Shown here piece by piece: positions 62,900-64,000 of a stretch of DNA of 64,000 bases. The DNA is from Bacteroidales bacterium (GTDB lineage: Bacteria; Bacteroidota; Bacteroidia; Bacteroidales; Marinilabiliaceae). Location of the stretch: assembly GCA_024401395.1 (NCBI GenBank), contig JAKSLD010000002.1, positions 155,939-219,938 of the forward strand. Reading direction: 5' to 3'. Under the pieces are notes generated by a model. That model did not search any database, had not been told where the DNA came from, and worked only from the letters and a program-made list of their open reading frames with translations. The position numbers and the translations under genes were made by a program. The first letter of the stretch is position 1; every line of letters starts with the position of its first letter.

Positions 62900-64000
62900 A
62901 TGGATTCTCTCAACCCAGCCCAACGAGCAGCCGTCATGGCTACCGAAGGACCAGTGCAAGTTATAGCAGGCGCAGGTTCCGGTAAGACACGTGTTCTTAC
63001 TATGCGTATAGCATATCTACTCCAGAATGGAATAAAGCCTTGGAATATCCTTGCGCTCACCTTTACTAACAAAGCCGCACGAGAGATGAAAGAGCGCATC
63101 GCCTCTATCGTGGGTCCGAACTTAGCTTCCCAGCTATGGATGGGAACATTCCACTCGATATTTGCAAAGATTCTTCGCATGGAAGCTAAGAATCTTGGGT
63201 TCACATCAGATTTCACAATATATGATACCCAAGATACTAAGCAGACAATCCATAGAATTTTAAAAGATCTGGATCTAGACACATCAGATTATAAAGATTC
63301 AGCAGTTCTCAATGCCATATCCACTGCCAAGAACGACCTAGTTTTCCCAAATCAGTATGCTGGAGTTGAGGCGTATGTAGCAAGAGACAAGCAAGGAGGG
63401 CGTACCCGTCTAGGAGAAGTATATTCCATGTACATGAATTTCTGTCGGCAGTCAAATGCAATGGACTTCGACGACTTATTGCTATATACCAATGTTCTCT
63501 TTAAGGAACACCCAGAAATTCTAGCCAAATATCAAGATCGCTTCGTATATACTCTAGTCGACGAGTATCAAGATACCAACCATGCCCAGTATTATATAGT
63601 ACGTCGGCTTGCAGAAAAATACAAGAATATATGCGTAGTGGGAGATGATGCGCAATCCATCTATAGCTTCCGAGGAGCCCGAATAGAGAATATTCTACGC
63701 TTCCGCAATGACTATCCAGAGCATCAGCTATTCAAGTTGGAACAGAACTACCGTTCCACCCAGATGATAGTCAATGCGGCCAATTCTCTCATCACGCACA
63801 ACGTATCGCAGATACCAAAGACCATCTTCTCCGAGCAAGAAGAGGGAGACAAACTACGTGTACACGCCTCAGACAGCGACCGTGAGCAAGCTACGTCCAT
63901 AGTCTCAAATATTGTAGGAAGCATACGCCATAATGGTCGGAAGCCATCCGACTTTGCCATTCTCTATCGAAATCACGCTCAGACACGAGAACTTGAGGAG
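62900..64000 (+). CDS. UvrD/PcrA-type superfamily 1 DNA helicase (partial, 5' part)
   Basis: An ATG at 62900 opens a frame that continues to the right edge (about 367 codons). It begins SLNPAQRAAVMATEGPVQVIAGAGSGKTRVLTMRIAYLL (Q-motif and Walker A GAGSGKT, near 26). LALTFTNKAAREMKERI (Ia), MGTFHSIFAKIL, MDFDDLLLYTNVLF, YTLVDEYQDTNHAQY (Walker B, DEYQD), VVGDDAQSIYSFRGA (III) and FKLEQNYRSTQMIVNAAN (IV) follow. This is the helicase that unwinds DNA in nucleotide-excision and mismatch repair. PcrA and UvrD cannot be separated from this part. A near-consensus TATCTTAG lies just upstream. Confidence 0.95.
   Translation, partial: MDSLNPAQRAAVMATEGPVQVIAGAGSGKTRVLTMRIAYLLQNGIKPWNILALTFTNKAAREMKERIASIVGPNLASQLWMGTFHSIFAKILRMEAKNLGFTSDFTIYDTQDTKQTIHRILKDLDLDTSDYKDSAVLNAISTAKNDLVFPNQYAGVEAYVARDKQGGRTRLGEVYSMYMNFCRQSNAMDFDDLLLYTNVLFKEHPEILAKYQDRFVYTLVDEYQDTNHAQYYIVRRLAEKYKNICVVGDDAQSIYSFRGARIENILRFRNDYPEHQLFKLEQNYRSTQMIVNAANSLITHNVSQIPKTIFSEQEEGDKLRVHASDSDREQATSIVSNIVGSIRHNGRKPSDFAILYRNHAQTRELEE

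Overview
The window looks like a chromosomal segment of a Bacteroidales (phylum Bacteroidota) bacterium. Evidence: many genes carry the Bacteroidota-type -7 promoter element TAnnTTTG, Shine-Dalgarno sequences are mostly absent, and several gene families are restricted to or typical of the phylum (DUF4835, DUF4294, DUF3078, DUF5063, the short AMP nucleosidase, carboxypeptidase-regulatory/TonB receptors, LytS-type kinase, GHL10, Rpn/PD-(D/E)XK transposase family). There are no phage genes, no classical insertion sequence and no CRISPR array. I cannot name the genus.

Layout. 1-892: start of a TonB-dependent receptor on the minus strand, cut by the window edge. 1.3-5.9 kb (+): amn, holA, mutS. 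5.9-12.2 kb (-): a tight operon mltG - ftsE-like ABC ATPase - coaBC - DUF4835 - recN - DUF2520. 12.2-16.6 kb: a GH3 glycosidase lipoprotein and a divergent carboxylesterase lipoprotein, probably cooperating on plant polysaccharide. 16.6-22.7 kb (-): an Omp85-like barrel, miaB and a carB without carA, with a 46-codon small membrane protein gene between miaB and carB. 23-26.4 kb (-): a duplicated-module surface protein with a type IX secretion-like C-terminus, a 0.8 kb gene-poor stretch, and an Rpn nuclease gene. 26.5-33.4 kb (-): a TonB receptor, a second GH3 enzyme and a LytS-type sensor kinase without its usual phosphoacceptor histidine. 33.8-36.7 kb (+): wbpE-, wbpD- and wbpB-like genes for a diacetamido-uronic acid sugar nucleotide. 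36.7-45.9 kb (+): trkH, rlmD, a BASS-family transporter, ispE, uspA, a SPOR protein, nfo, DUF4294 and comEC. 45.97 kb: tRNA-Met(CAT). 46.2-58.7 kb (-): GHL10 glycosidase, engB, an unknown 110-residue protein, two tandem TPR-SpoIIE phosphatases, ridA, a CPBP protease, DUF486, proS and a methyl-accepting sensor protein. 59.1-64 kb (+): a CLC channel, DUF3078, DUF5063 and the beginning of a UvrD/PcrA helicase.

The most unusual signal is not a gene. Seven places carry a near-identical core, GAAGTCCCTTGTTCATCG followed by TAATTTTTTATT. Most intergenic copies directly follow a run of degenerate 11-bp tandem units that usually start with CTA. Three other intergenic regions carry related 11-bp arrays built on GCGTTAAGAGA without the core. 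One core lies inside the comEC reading frame. I know no described element of this form; it may be a small dispersed mobile or regulatory element.

Together the genes give a picture of a carbohydrate-degrading anaerobe with standard housekeeping functions, a probable type IX secretion and surface-sugar link (surface protein with a C-terminal signal, the Wbp trio, DUF4835) and several stand-alone signalling proteins (degenerate LytS kinase, two PP2C phosphatases, one chemoreceptor) whose partners lie outside the window. Codon choice differs sharply between genes: amn, holA, mutS and the wbp genes favour ATA, AGA and A-ending codons, while the carboxylesterase, carB and uspA favour CGT, GGT, GCT and ATC.
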